From Whitmania pigra (taxonomy: Eukaryota > Annelida > Clitellata > Hirudinida > Haemopidae): a stretch of DNA of 64,000 bases. A program made the position numbers and the translations under genes. Position 1 is the stretch's first letter, and the number at the start of each line of letters is the position of its first letter. Under the pieces are notes generated by a model. That model was not told where the DNA came from. It searched no databases and saw only the letters and a list, made by a program, of their open reading frames with translations. This document shows, in pieces, positions 23,401 to 64,000 of this stretch. The stretch is taken from NCBI GenBank assembly GCA_021613335.1, contig JAJTWR010000341.1:2340001-2404000 (forward strand). Direction: 5' to 3'.

Positions 23401-24846
23401 ATAGGGAATTGGATAGATAATGCTTAATTAAAATTTTAATAATACTAATAATTTTAAAATGATTCTTATGTAATCATAGGATTGAATTTTAAACTTAAGG
23501 ACATGAAGATATTAAAAATATTAGTCATGTCAGTTCTGTTTGATATGATGACATAAATTCTAATGTTGAAAATATTTGTTAACAAATGTAAATTTATTTT
23601 GCACAGCAAATGTCTTTGATTTGGAGAACAAAATTTTGTTTCTAAGTTCATATTTATTGCATAAAATATCCACAGCAATGGATGTCCCAATCTGGAGTCT
23701 ATCAGCATTGCATGGTGTGATCTGGTTACAGATGATGGTGTCTCCTTATTGGTTGAGAAGTGTAACAAAATTGTATCATTTAATGCCAAAGGATGTCAGC
23801 AGGTAGTTTAAATATTAACAATTGATTAGTTGAATAATTATATGATTTTATAGACATGATTATTTGAAGTGATAACAATTGTTGTTGTTATTTTAATTAG
23901 CTTATAAAATAATTTTTTTTAAAAATAATATCATTAGTTTAATTTCTACAAAATTGATCAACAAATAATATCCGATTGAACCCTTTCAATCGAGCAGTTG
24001 ACAGATGCAGCGTTCACAAGCATCGGACGACGTTGCAACAAACTTAAGGTTCTCAACCTGCATGGTTGCATGGTGAGATCTTCGTATTTGAGCATCTCGA
24101 AATTGCGCTCGACTTTTTTGGACTTTTTAGTTGAATAATAATATTAACTAATACTTCTAAACTTGTTTCCTGTTTTCAGAGGATTAGTGACGAATGCATA
24201 ATTGAAGTGAGCAGAGGATGCCCCCTTCTGACCTTCGTCTGCTTATCGAAGTGCGCTCGACTCACGGACGCTTCGCTCGTCAACCTCGGTCTTCGATGCC
24301 ACGAAATCAGGTTGTTGAAGCAATATTTCTCGATTTAATGTTTAATCATAATCGCTTATGTGTCAAGGAAATATGTGTCAATTTATCGCATTGTTCAAAG
24401 CTGAACAATAGAATTGCTATGTAGACATTGTATTAATTAGAATTATATTTACTAATTAATTGCTAGTAAGAATTAAAGATTGTTAAAATGATAAGTTCAT
24501 TTCCTCATTAGAACCTTAGAAGTGGCTGGATGTTCACTCTTTTCAGATCATGGCTTTGAGGCCCTTACTAAGGTAACATTAACATTTATCTTTACTTTAA
24601 ATTTATTCTAAATTTGTCTTTATTTTATGTATTAGTCACATAACTTATATTATATTGTATTATATTAATTTACCTGGTATTATTTTGCTTTACATTGCAT
24701 TTTTGCTATTACAAAAGAATAATTTTCAATAAAAGTTTTAGTTATGAATTACTAAAGCAAACTTCTATGCGTTTTTTTCAGAACAGTCATTTCTTTGAGA
24801 GGATGGATCTGGAAGATTGCATGCTGGTAATTTATGAGTTCTTATA

Positions 24847-24915
<69 letters not shown>

Positions 24916-25569
24916 CATCATCATCATCATCATTATAATCGTGATTGAGGTGTTTTTTAAATATAACATCTTTCAATACGACATGCACAACCATTGCATG
25001 TGTCTGCCACAAATGTGACAAGAATGATTTCTGTTCCAGATAACAGACGCCACGATAAACCATCTGGCGACGAACGCTCCACGACTCTCCATGCTTGTTA
25101 GTGTTAACGTTTTAAATGTCCGACGAAAACATCTGCTAACGGCAGAGGCATAGGTTGGCATTGAAAGTCGACGGTTTGATCGTCTCTTGAACTTTCAACT
25201 TCCCAGAGTCTGTCCCACTGCGAACTGATAACGGACGAAGGCATTCAGCACCTCTGTTCGAGCATCTGCGCCTCGGAGACCCTCGCGGTCGTCGAACTGG
25301 ACAACTGCCCCCTCATCACGGACGCTGCCCTCGGATACCTTTCAACCTGTAGGCACCTGCAAAGGGTCGAACTCTACGACTGTCAGCTCATAACCAGGTC
25401 TGGCATTCAGAAGTTGAAGGTTGGTGGTAATCCTATTCGTTTAAAGATGGGCTCGATGATCTCCACTCTCGTCTACATGTTAATTCGTTTACTTTCTGCA
25501 TGGCGGTTATGATAGTTAATGTAAAAATTATTCATTCAAGTAATAATACTTTATATAAGTTTATTATTA

Positions 25570-25631
<62 letters not shown>

Positions 25632-25772
25632 TGTTACTATTAATGCTAATACAACAATGTCCAGAGCACTCTCCCCAGTGTCAAGATCCATGCCTACTTT
25701 GCTCCCATCACTCCTCCAGCAGATGGATCCGGACCAAGGAGGAGATACTGCAGATGTTGCATCATCCTGTAA
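20474..25772 (+). CDS. FBXL20: F-box/LRR protein FBXL20 (FBXL2/20 group)
   Basis: This is an SCF ubiquitin-ligase substrate receptor; the F-box binds SKP1 and the LRRs bind the target. Exons: 20474-20533 (tentative first), 20837-20916, 21414-21543, 21804-21898, 22540-22608, 22960-23055, 23676-23802, 23998-24072, 24180-24310, 24512-24572, 24782-24826, 25040-25096, 25207-25419 and 25665-25772. From the second exon phase closes to 429 codons (human about 436). LPKELLLRVFSYLD opens the F-box. About a dozen cysteine-containing LRRs follow, such as LNLNGCTSITDA and VELDNCPLITDAALGYL, many with one exon per repeat or two. The end is IHAYFAPITPP then YCRCCIIL, a CaaX box (CIIL) predicted to be geranylgeranylated, so membrane attachment is likely. 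FBXL2 is the close paralogue; which of the two this represents cannot be settled here. Confidence 0.93.
22628..22750. repeat. GTTATGATTATT minisatellite in FBXL20 intron
   Basis: About ten degenerate 12-bp units based on GTTATGATTATT lie just after the exon at 22540-22608. They give spurious methionine/isoleucine and asparagine/histidine-rich open frames. Confidence 0.85.
24848..24935. repeat. (ATT)n with (ATC)n tail, FBXL20 intron
   Basis: About 65 bp of pure ATT repeat passes into ATC repeat just after the exon at 24782-24826. Confidence 0.9.
25560..25630. repeat. (ATT)n, last FBXL20 intron
   Basis: About 70 bp of ATT repeat ends only 35 bp before the last coding exon at 25665, so repeat length could affect its acceptor. 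Confidence 0.9.
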
Positions 25773-28103
25773 TATCGTTGATAATGATCGTGATTATGAA
25801 GGCGGCGGTGATTATAATGGTGGCGATAGCGACGATGATGTGCTTCGCGGCCATTTCCCATTGCACGTGATGACTTATTGTTATATAAAATATACATAGG
25901 TATGTAATATCTTATTTGCGACCCGTTCGTGCGTCCGCATCGAGTGATTATGCTATTCTGTGGTCTTCCTTTGAAGCGAGGAAGGCACTGATAACAGTTC
26001 CAATTTCAATCATGATAATCATCTTTGATTAGCATTCTTAGATTGACATTTCCAAGGAAATGCTTTGTTGTTTTCTGGGTCAACATCCACCAAATTCCTC
26101 AATCTACCCACAAAGTATCAACTGTCTGACAGTTTTCTCTTTCATCCAAAACGTCTTGAAATGGCAGAACGCAAATTTCCTTCGCGACATTTCGCATCGT
26201 CGTTTCGGACCGATGAAAGATCGTGCCGATAAAATCGAGCGACGACGGAGTCGAGAAACGTCGTCCTGCCGATGATGTTCTCGAAAGCAATTCATAACTG
26301 TTACCATCCATTCGAGAAGTTATCTTTTATACGCTCTAATTTTGTTTGTCGAGATTCAAAATGATTTGACGAAAGAGCTGATTTCACCTTTTTTTTGATC
26401 GTCGTTCTTGTGCATTTTTAACAATTATTGCTAAACTGTTTTTTTCTTTTGTTTTTTGTTTTGATTTGCTTGATTTATTTTTTAATTGTTATATATTTGT
26501 GATTTTCTCGAGAATCCTTTTGAAATGATACACTTTCGATTGTTTCAAATCCTGTATTATTTCGTCATCAGTCTTTACGTCGATGAGAAGTACCTCCTCA
26601 AGGAGGAAATGGTTTGTCATATTTTAATTTTTTAATCCAATTTGTTTTAAGAATTTTTTATGACAGTTTTCATGCACTTTTACTAAAAGATTTGTTTCAA
26701 ATTTTCATCCAGTGATTGATGCCAACTTTAATAATGATGTTCAAATGTTTTTCTGTTTTATTGAGATGCTTCGCAGAATTGCATCTTTCAAACTTCCTCG
26801 TTGTCCGTGCCACGCAAATCACGGGTTGGAGTTCAGCAACGAAGGCTATCTCTTGGAAAACCCGCAACCCTCTGAGATGTTCGGATCTTTCCGAACACCA
26901 AAAGCACTTCGATCGTCGTTTCTTGCTGTTGTTTATTTTCCAATCACCAAAACATGTTTTGGTTCCGTGTATCATGAATTGTTGTTGTCGGCTTCGTCAG
27001 TATCTGCTTTAGTGACGTCAAAAAGTTCAAAGGAAACATGGCTCCTCCCTCTATCGCAAGCGAGTGTATAGATTGATGTACGTGGCTTAGACATGACTAT
27101 TATTAGTATGAACTGTTGCTCCACTTTTGTGCTTAAAAGTCATATTTTTTTTAATGTTGAGAACGATTTGGCTTTAATTGATGCTTTTTAATTTTACTTT
27201 CAGTTGCTTTTGTAATCTCTAGCAAGTCCTCTAACAACTACCATTAATCCGATCTAAAGCTACACATTGGTTAAGCATTCGACCAACAGATAGATGAAAG
27301 TAGCCCAATTGGTGCACAAATCTGACTTGCATGGATCAAAAAAGCGATCCACCGATATTCTTCCAATTGTTAGAATTTCTTGAATGCTTTCTCCCGTAGT
27401 AACACCAGTTATCATCACGATTAGCATCAGTGCTTTCCAACACCGCCAGCAGCCAGAATGGTTCGGAAGACCTAAGAGAAGGGTCTTTGTCCCTTCGTGA
27501 GCCCTCTGGTGTGGGATGTTAAAGTTCAAGTATTCCCTCCCTTTTCTCGATTTTATAGTTTGGTATCCCGCTTTCTTTCATTCATTTTCACCGTGGTCCT
27601 TCGTTATGTGGCGTGCAGCAAATCGAGCATATTTGTCCATTTATCGTGGTACTTAAATGTCCCCGAGAGGGAAAGTAGAAAACCTGTGCGTTATGAGGAA
27701 TTATACAGAAACTGCTAAAACGTGTGTCGTTTATAAAATTTCAACTTTAGATGTGTAAATCTAATCTGTGTAGTAATTTAGCTGTTTCGACATTGTCATG
27801 CTTGAGCGTAAGATGGTGCGTAAGAACTTCACAGATTTTAATCCCGTGTCAGCGCTGATGTGATCCTGGGAGATTGAATTCATCTTAAATGATACTGAGG
27901 TTTTTTTATTATTATTTGGAAGAGTTTTAATTTGGCTATAATTTTATGAGTTAATATCCATTAATTAATACTTAATTAATAATTAATTTAAACATTTTGT
28001 AACTTAGTCCTGAATGGATAAATGCAGTTTTGAATTTTTTTTTTATTAAAACGTCTGAGTAACAGACACCATTCGTAAACTCGAATAAAAGTGGGGTATC
28101 TCC
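25773..28103. other. FBXL20 3' region and intergenic
   Basis: This 2.3-kb stretch lies between two convergent stop codons. Part must be FBXL20 3' UTR. Overlapping open frames exist on both strands (for example 26697-27071), but none shows a domain, splice-consistent exon or biased composition. I see no gene. Confidence 0.5.
28042..28047 (-). terminator. Candidate polyadenylation signal, phosphatase-like gene
   Basis: TTTATT on the plus strand (AATAAA on the gene strand), about 57 nt past the stop codon at 28104-28106. Confidence 0.35.
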
Positions 28104-28791
28104 TCATGATGGGTGTTCGACTGGTTCGCTTGCCATGAGAGGCCGTCGGAAGATGAGTTCGCAGATCTCTTTGAGGTATCTGTGCGGTAAAACAGGTCTC
28201 CTTTCAAAGGTGTATCTTAGAGCGTCATCGTAGGATATGGCAGGATTCTCCATCATCACAAATCCAACCAAAACTGAACCCACACGACCGAAACCGTGTC
28301 TGCTGTAGACGAGAATCTGTGAATGTATAAATGAAATTATTGTCAGAGAGACTGGCCAATTGCTAAGATTACCCTCGCGTCAACGTTTCACATATTATGG
28401 CCGCCTAGCTGGATCAATCGCTATGAAAGTCTTCAGACCTACTTTATAACCATCTCTCATGCTTCTTTTTATCCAGATGACGGCTCTCTTGTAAGCCTCC
28501 CTGTGCAAAGGGTTTTTCGTGCCCTGGATGAGGGGGGCCCTGCAGTAGCAACGTCCCTCAAAATCACCAACGGGATCTGGAAGCTCATCGGCTACGCACA
28601 TGATGTGAGTGAAGCCGTTGACGATGCACATCATCCCTGCCCACTCGTTACCGCCCCATAAAGGGCCAATAATCTGACTTTGAAGAGAATCGCATGCGTT
28701 CAGTAAGTTGTGATGTCACATAAAAAAATACTCGGCAAATAACGTCAATGCAAAAGAATATTAAGTGGTTAAGACCTTAATAATAATAATA

Positions 28792-28882
<91 letters not shown>

Positions 28883-28904
28883 TAATAATAATATAATAAT
28901 AATA

Positions 28905-28938
<34 letters not shown>

Positions 28939-28955
28939 TAATAATAATAATAATA

Positions 28956-29051
<96 letters not shown>

Positions 29052-29166
29052 GTAATAAGTATTAAGCAATGTATTGTGTTATAATAACATTTTAATGAAA
29101 TCTGTTTCTGTTTTATGATAAAATTTGTATTTTCATTTAATATTTAATACAGTCTTTGATAATAAT

Positions 29167-29208
<42 letters not shown>

Positions 29209-30420
29209 ATAATAATAAAAGTCATATAATAATAAACCTCATATAAGGCACTCTCAAAATCTCAGCATAGAGGACCAAATTTCTAGGTGCATTGACGATG
29301 AGTTTGGAGAGGTCATTTTCTGAGGGATAAAACAATCCAACCTTCTCACAGAGTGTCCTTGCTTTGAAGACAAAATCAAAAAGTCCATCCTCGATCAGAA
29401 CCACTACTTGACCGTATACATGGTGTTCCTAATCGGAAAAATCAATCGATTAATTATTTTAATTGATAAATATTAATTATTTTAATTAATAAATTGATTA
29501 ATTCAATTAATTAATTAATACTTTTAATTAGTAAATTAATTCCCCTACATCGTCCTTTGTGCCTCGGTAAGGCAGATCCAGGTAGTGCCACTGTCCTTCA
29601 TCATTGTCGAGGTGTCTGAGGTTTGTAAATACCTCGCATATGACATTATCGTATGATAAATTCTTTTGGTCAATCCGTACAATGGCCTTCAACAAAAATT
29701 ATGATCATTTGAATTTTTTAAAAAGTTTTTTGAAAAAGTATCAGTGAACATTTTAGAAAATTCAAAGACTCTTTGGAACGGTTACATTAAACCAAATTAA
29801 AAGACGAATTTAATATTATCAAATACAAATAGTAAAAATAGGAAATTATTGAAAACATTACGATTTCATTATTCTTTTTAATTTAAGCATTTCGTTCTTG
29901 TCCAAAGTTTGTTTGCATTTTCAATGTGGCTGTAAATACCTATCTGCTTTGGCAATTCTTCTTACAATGGAATAGAATTTAAAAAAAAACTACTTATCAC
30001 TAGAAAATGGCCATGCAACATGGTGAAAGAAAATCGCATATTATTGACCTTAAAAGTTATTTCTTCCATGACGTGATACTCAAAAGTGCCATAACCAGGG
30101 AAGGTTTTGACAATTACGTAAGAGCTAATAAATTGCGGAGCAACTCCAGGTTGGGTTCCCTGTTTGCGTTCAAATGGCCTCGACACCAAGTACCCACTCT
30201 CCGGAAGAATATCGTCTGGTGCAAACTGGAAACCGTTGGGGAGGAGTAAAAATATTTTTTGTTACCGATGTATGGAGCTGGTCGATATCCTAATGGCTAA
30301 TTTGATATATTTTTTCGGTATCTCCCGAAATAAAAAATGTTCTTGGCATAAAATTAAATTCTCACCATTGCAAACAATGAAACTTCGATTTCGAAAACAA
30401 GAACGTCTCCAAGGTCGACG
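28104..30420 (-). CDS. Unnamed protein with C-terminal dual-specificity phosphatase-like domain, catalytic Cys replaced by Ser
   Basis: Six exons close in phase: 30366-30420, 30049-30225, 29549-29686, 29238-29428, 28443-28677 and 28104-28316, about 336 codons, with the 5' end missing. A further exon at 30493-30546 (LLFFVYLWYPIARRWDD) fits in phase but is uncertain. The first 200 residues (VLVFEIEVSLFAM, YLVSRPFERKQG, WHYLDLPYRGTKDDEHH) match no family I know. The C-terminal 150 have the order of a DUSP: IIGPLWGGNEWAG, FTHIMCVADELPDP, AYKRAVIWIKR, then KILVYSRHGFGRVGSVLVGF and ALRYTFERRPVLPHRYLKEI. The signature HCX5R reads YSX5R: both His and nucleophile are changed, codon AGC for Ser. It should therefore be catalytically dead, like STYX-type pseudophosphatases. 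Function unknown. Divergent from the BK channel gene. Confidence 0.68.
28778..29051. repeat. Long (AAT)n microsatellite
   Basis: About 270 bp of almost pure AAT repeat with occasional phase slips lies in the intron between 28443-28677 and 29238-29428 of the phosphatase-like gene. A second block of about 58 bp lies at 29162-29220, ending 18 bp before the exon boundary at 29238. Confidence 0.95.
29162..29220. repeat. (AAT)n microsatellite, second block
   Basis: A short AAT array next to the donor site of the exon at 29238-29428 (minus-strand gene). Confidence 0.85.
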
Positions 30421-30704
30421 CTGAAATTTAAAATGGCGTTTGAGTTTCGTTTGCATTCATTTTGCGCACTTTTTTTTATCGCCAATTAAAACTCATCGTC
30501 CCATCGTCGTGCGATTGGATACCACAGGTAAACAAAAAACAAGAGGCTGTTTGTGATTCAATTAAACCATCGATGCTATTAAGGGTGGTCATGATGATGA
30601 TGAACTTGCAATTGCTGGTCAAACTCATCGTAGGAGTGTCGCAAGACATGATGACCGATATGACAGGTGAACATGATCTCAAGTTGCAGCCGAAATAAAC
30701 AAAT

Positions 30705-30779
30705 TTCAAGGTTCATTAATAAACATATTTCATGGTTCATTAATAAACATATTTCACGGCTCATTATTAAACATATTTT
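30705..30779. repeat. Three tandem 24-bp units
   Basis: Three copies of a unit close to GGTTCATTAATAAACATATT plus four bases, decaying toward the right. Confidence 0.75.
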
Positions 30780-30913
30780 ATTATTAGTGTCTTTCAACTC
30801 AGGGCCTCTGATTCGCTCAGGGTAACAACCTCAAGACAACCCATCCCTGCCTACAGTAGCTAAGAGCGAAGCGCCTCTGACTCTCACGCTGATGGGGCTT
30901 TAAAATGGAACAT

Positions 30914-31116
<203 letters not shown>

Positions 31117-31738
31117 TTATCGTCGTCATTATTCGACTACGAATGTCAAAGATGAAATTTTCCAGAATTCACCCGCCACGCAGCGTCATGCTGAGCAGTC
31201 ACGCGGGCGTGTCTGTCGCCTGTAAGCGTTGGTTGTGCGTTGGAGATGATGAAGACGAAGAGAGTGTATGCATTTGTATATGGTATGTACGAGTGCATGC
31301 ATTTGTATGCATTTTTGAGCTCCTCTTACGATGAAACGTACGCAGTTAGTCGATTTTGACCGCGTTGTGAAGAGCGGTTTTCCGTTGCGTCCATTTACAA
31401 TATTTTAATGAACTAAATTTAAATTAGATTTACAAATTATCTTTAAATGAACACGAATCAAATTAAATTTTTGTTTTATTTAACTCGTAAGCATTTTATT
31501 CGTGAATCGTGGAGATAAAATAGGAACAGCTGCCTTCATACATGAGATTCCTCATCTGGAGGAATATCCGGTGCTCTGTGTTTTCTAAATTGAAAAACAA
31601 GAAACAAATCTGCTCTGCTGGATTAATGGATGAAGCTCATTCCGAACTTAAACTACATGGCCGTAATTCGTCACCGAAGTTAAATAAAAGTAGATTATCC
31701 TTCTTTACATTCACATACCAAAGTCTTAAGAAAAAAAG

Positions 31739-44355
<12,617 letters not shown>

Positions 44356-46930
44356 GTGAAATTATTTTCCATACCATGCCATGCTTAATTAATCAGCCCC
44401 TCCTTTGCACCATCCATCATCATCCCAGCAGAATTGACATTTTACTTTTTGTCTACATTGGTCTACGTTGACCTTCAATTCATCTGAGTCAGCATCATCA
44501 TGTCCCCCATTTCTGTTCCCATGTTCAAAACCATCATTTATCGATAAACAGAGATTCCACTGCGGCTATTGGCTGGCTCACGGGCTTATGAATTAGGTTC
44601 CAACGACTTAATATTGTTATTATTTCCATGATTGTTTGTTGATTTTATTTGGGGGCATGCATTTTTGACCTTGAAATATATATTTTGTCCATCCATATTT
44701 TTGACATAATTTTTTTTATTAGTAAGAAAAATAAATGCTCCTTTTTTAAGTAAAATTGAAATCACTATTTTGATCTATTATCATGGACCAAGATTTCCAC
44801 TTTTTCATGTTCAAGAGTAATCCTTGTACTTTCACTATATGTATTTTCAAAAATATCCTGCACATTATAAACAGAAATCGAATGTACGCTATACAATACA
44901 CCATCTTAAAAAATGCTTTATAGTAAAAGCAACTAAGGCTTTAAGGCTGTTATTTTTCAAATTATCGATCAAAATATGTCTTCATCCTCACTGCCTTGTC
45001 ACGACAGATATTTGTGGTTTAAGTTCCTAGATTTTTGCCGTGATATAAAGTGTTACATTATTTCCTCAAAATATTTTTGTGACGAACGTGATCTCGTCAT
45101 GCAAAGTTACATTATGATTACATTGTATTATAATACATTAAGAATGTACCCTAGCAAAAACGTTATTCAAGAGTCCATGTCTATATTTTGCTGTTAATAT
45201 TTTTCTGCAACCTGTCCGAAACTTCATGACCTCAGAACCTGCCCGGAATGGCGCTGGTTGTTGTCAGTGACATTCCTACTTAACATGTGATAAGCAGTTT
45301 CAAATCGTCCTTTCGTTGTGCGTTTTCTCACTTTTTGCCTGAGGATCTCCAGCTGACAATTTGCTTCTCTCACACTACAAACAGCTTATATATATTATTA
45401 TATATGTTTTATATATTTTTCTACTTTCGAGTATTTGGTTTCGTTTTTTTTTAGTTTAAGGATGTTCTTGCAATGTCAATGTCTTTGCTTCGGACATTTC
45501 AAGAGTTGAAAGTTTTTGTAAAAGTGGTCATGCTCGAAAATATTTAAGGTGTCTTAGATTTTCTTTATTGGAGTTATATTACATACGTTACGTATCTCGG
45601 AAAAAGCTTAAATCCGTTGCAAATAATGGTTCCATCCAAGTTTTCGCTAGTCCCTGGCATTGGTGGGTTTTTGGTCAGGCGATACCAAATTAATATCTGA
45701 TAAATATCAAAACTTTAAGAATTGTTAAGAATAGAAGTTCAATTTTAAATTTGAACCACTAAATTCATGTAGTTTCTATAACGCTTCTTATGCCTGCCCC
45801 AAGCGGTTAATTTAATTAACCATATAAAATGAAACAGGTTAACTAAACACACTTTTAAAAATTCAGAATAAAATCAACCTTCGAGCATAATTATAGTAAT
45901 AATGACAAAAAACGCTTTTGAGACAACAAAATACAGTTTAAAAACATCAAAATAATGACTGATAAGAAAGCAAACAATAGCAAGGGAAACAAGAGTTACG
46001 ATGATGATCCTTGCATCATTTCCTTACCCCATTCTTTTCATTTACACGGGACAACAAATTAACTTCAAATCATGTAAGTTTCCAATTTTCCAACATCGAA
46101 ATTTGAACATGATGATGATTCACAAGACCCCAGGAGACTTTGTAGAAAGTAAAGTTCCTAAAAGACAGACGGTGGAAGATCGACATCTTCCCTTAATATT
46201 CTGCGAAGTGTTGAACGCTTTACTGCATTTTAGAATGACACTCTGGTGAACATTAATAATAATGATGTTTAATGCATTCTATAAACTTGTTATTTTTGTT
46301 ATGATAACATCCTCAAGTAAATGCAAAGAATAAAAACATTGGAGTGGCTGTAGAAAATGGTTATGAACATGTCATTTGCACTGAGAGTTGAACTTTAAAC
46401 TCGGCCTAAAATTCCGTTTGCGTGCCAACACGAGAAGCATGTAAAGCAAATTGCATAAGTATTGGTCGTAAAATGAGATTGCTTTGATCAGCTGAGTCGC
46501 TGGGCAAAGGTCTTCGGCGCAGAGTAATGGGGTACTTGAAGTCGTGTCATGTCAAAAAGGGTTTAGTCTGAGTAACTTTAGCATTCAAAGAATGTATAAC
46601 AATAAATATTCAAAGGAGATGATTATAAATATAACGTGTCTAAAAATATAGCAATGACATCAAAATTTAAATATTCATGGCACTGTGTGACCTGAGGAAA
46701 GCAATCCCCATGTTAGTCATCATTCAGCCTGGGAATTGTCATTGAGCAATGAAAGATTAAAACGTTATAAAATCTCCTATGATGCTTAAAAAGAGTTTCA
46801 AATTATAACAAGGGTGTTCATAATCATCATTATCGTCAGAGAGACATTCTGGATTTGAAATAAGTCCTATCGAGTTTAATATTCATTATCACATTCAACA
46901 AATCTACAAAGATCTTTGAGAGTTACTAGG
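44356..46930. other. Convergent intergenic region, BK and TNIK
   Basis: These 2.6 kb hold the 3' UTRs of two converging genes. A plus-strand AATAAA at 44730-44735 could end the BK transcript. I see no coding exon or structured repeat. Confidence 0.45.
44730..44735 (+). terminator. Candidate BK polyadenylation signal
   Basis: AATAAA 375 nt past the BK stop codon. Confidence 0.25.
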
Positions 46931-63585
<16,655 letters not shown>

Positions 63586-64000
63586 TTTCTATAATTGCCA
63601 AGAAACTCAAGTACTCATCAAAATATACTATGCCTGTCTTTTATCAACAACGGTTATCCATAAGCTTGAAGTAACCAGTGATCTCAACCACACCGAGAAA
63701 TCGAATGACCGTAACTTAATTTCAAGCAAGGTGCCGAAATGAGGAAAATCGAATGACGAATAAAAATAGGTTTCGTAATTTGTAATCCAAAAACTTTTTA
63801 GATTTCAAACTATTTGAAAAAATCAGAACCACGTAACAGGCGAAATCAAATGAACCGCATAGCGGGCGCCTCCGACAAAGCTTTATAAAGGTGCAGAAAT
63901 AACAACACTAATGTAACAAAACTCAGCATTTTATTTAAATTGTTGACAAAATAACAAGCAACCAGTTTAAGTTAAATTATTTAAATAGTTATTTTATTCT
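63586..64000. other. TNIK 5' UTR and upstream region
   Basis: Sequence upstream of the start codon on the minus strand. A GC-richer patch lies at 63850-63890. No TATA box or other site is clear. Confidence 0.4.

Noticed and set aside
26697..27071. Overlapping open frames of 92-119 codons on both strands
   Set aside because: No domain, splice support or composition bias; probably FBXL20 3' UTR or intergenic.
46001..46249. 82-codon plus-strand frame between BK and TNIK, considered as an alternative BK tail
   Set aside because: No fitting acceptor or phase and no resemblance to Slo1 tails.

Overview
The window is nuclear DNA from an animal. Eight genes are broken into many short exons with GT-AG junctions, codon phase closes across almost every junction, and the proteins are those of a bilaterian: MYCBPAP, cyclin-G-associated kinase, a tandem-hotdog acyl-CoA thioesterase, FBXL20, a Slo1/BK channel and a TNIK/MINK-type kinase. 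The background is AT-rich and carries many trinucleotide and tetranucleotide repeats. MYCBPAP points to motile cilia or sperm. I cannot name the species or phylum; a marine invertebrate is a guess. Exon joins below were made by eye from splice signals, phase and family resemblance, without transcripts.

Layout, left to right. 2-148 (+) may be the end of a gene lying to the left. 1236-5836 (-) is MYCBPAP. 6127-14634 (+) is GAK. 15397-17616 (-) is an ACOT7-like thioesterase. 17885-19764 (+) is an unnamed NlpC/P60-fold protein. 20474-25772 (+) is FBXL20. 28104 to at least 30420 (-) is an unnamed protein ending in a dual-specificity phosphatase-like domain whose catalytic cysteine is serine. 31739-44355 (+) is the BK channel. 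46931-63585 (-) is a Misshapen-family Ste20 kinase.

There are two tight divergent gene pairs: MYCBPAP/GAK with about 290 bp between start codons, and ACOT7/NlpC with about 270 bp. GAK/ACOT7 and BK/TNIK are convergent. The genes do not form a pathway: one serves cilia or sperm, one uncoats clathrin, one hydrolyses acyl-CoA, one is an SCF substrate receptor, one is an ion channel and one signals to JNK, Wnt or the cytoskeleton. I see no operon, phage, CRISPR array or defence island.

The points most worth a second look are the C-to-S phosphatase-like gene, the NlpC/P60 orphan, a TNIK orthologue with no room for the usual coiled coil, a BK channel with a very short basic tail, and a decayed hAT transposon with target-site duplication in a TNIK intron. 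None of these is a convincing new biological system; they are unusual versions of known families.
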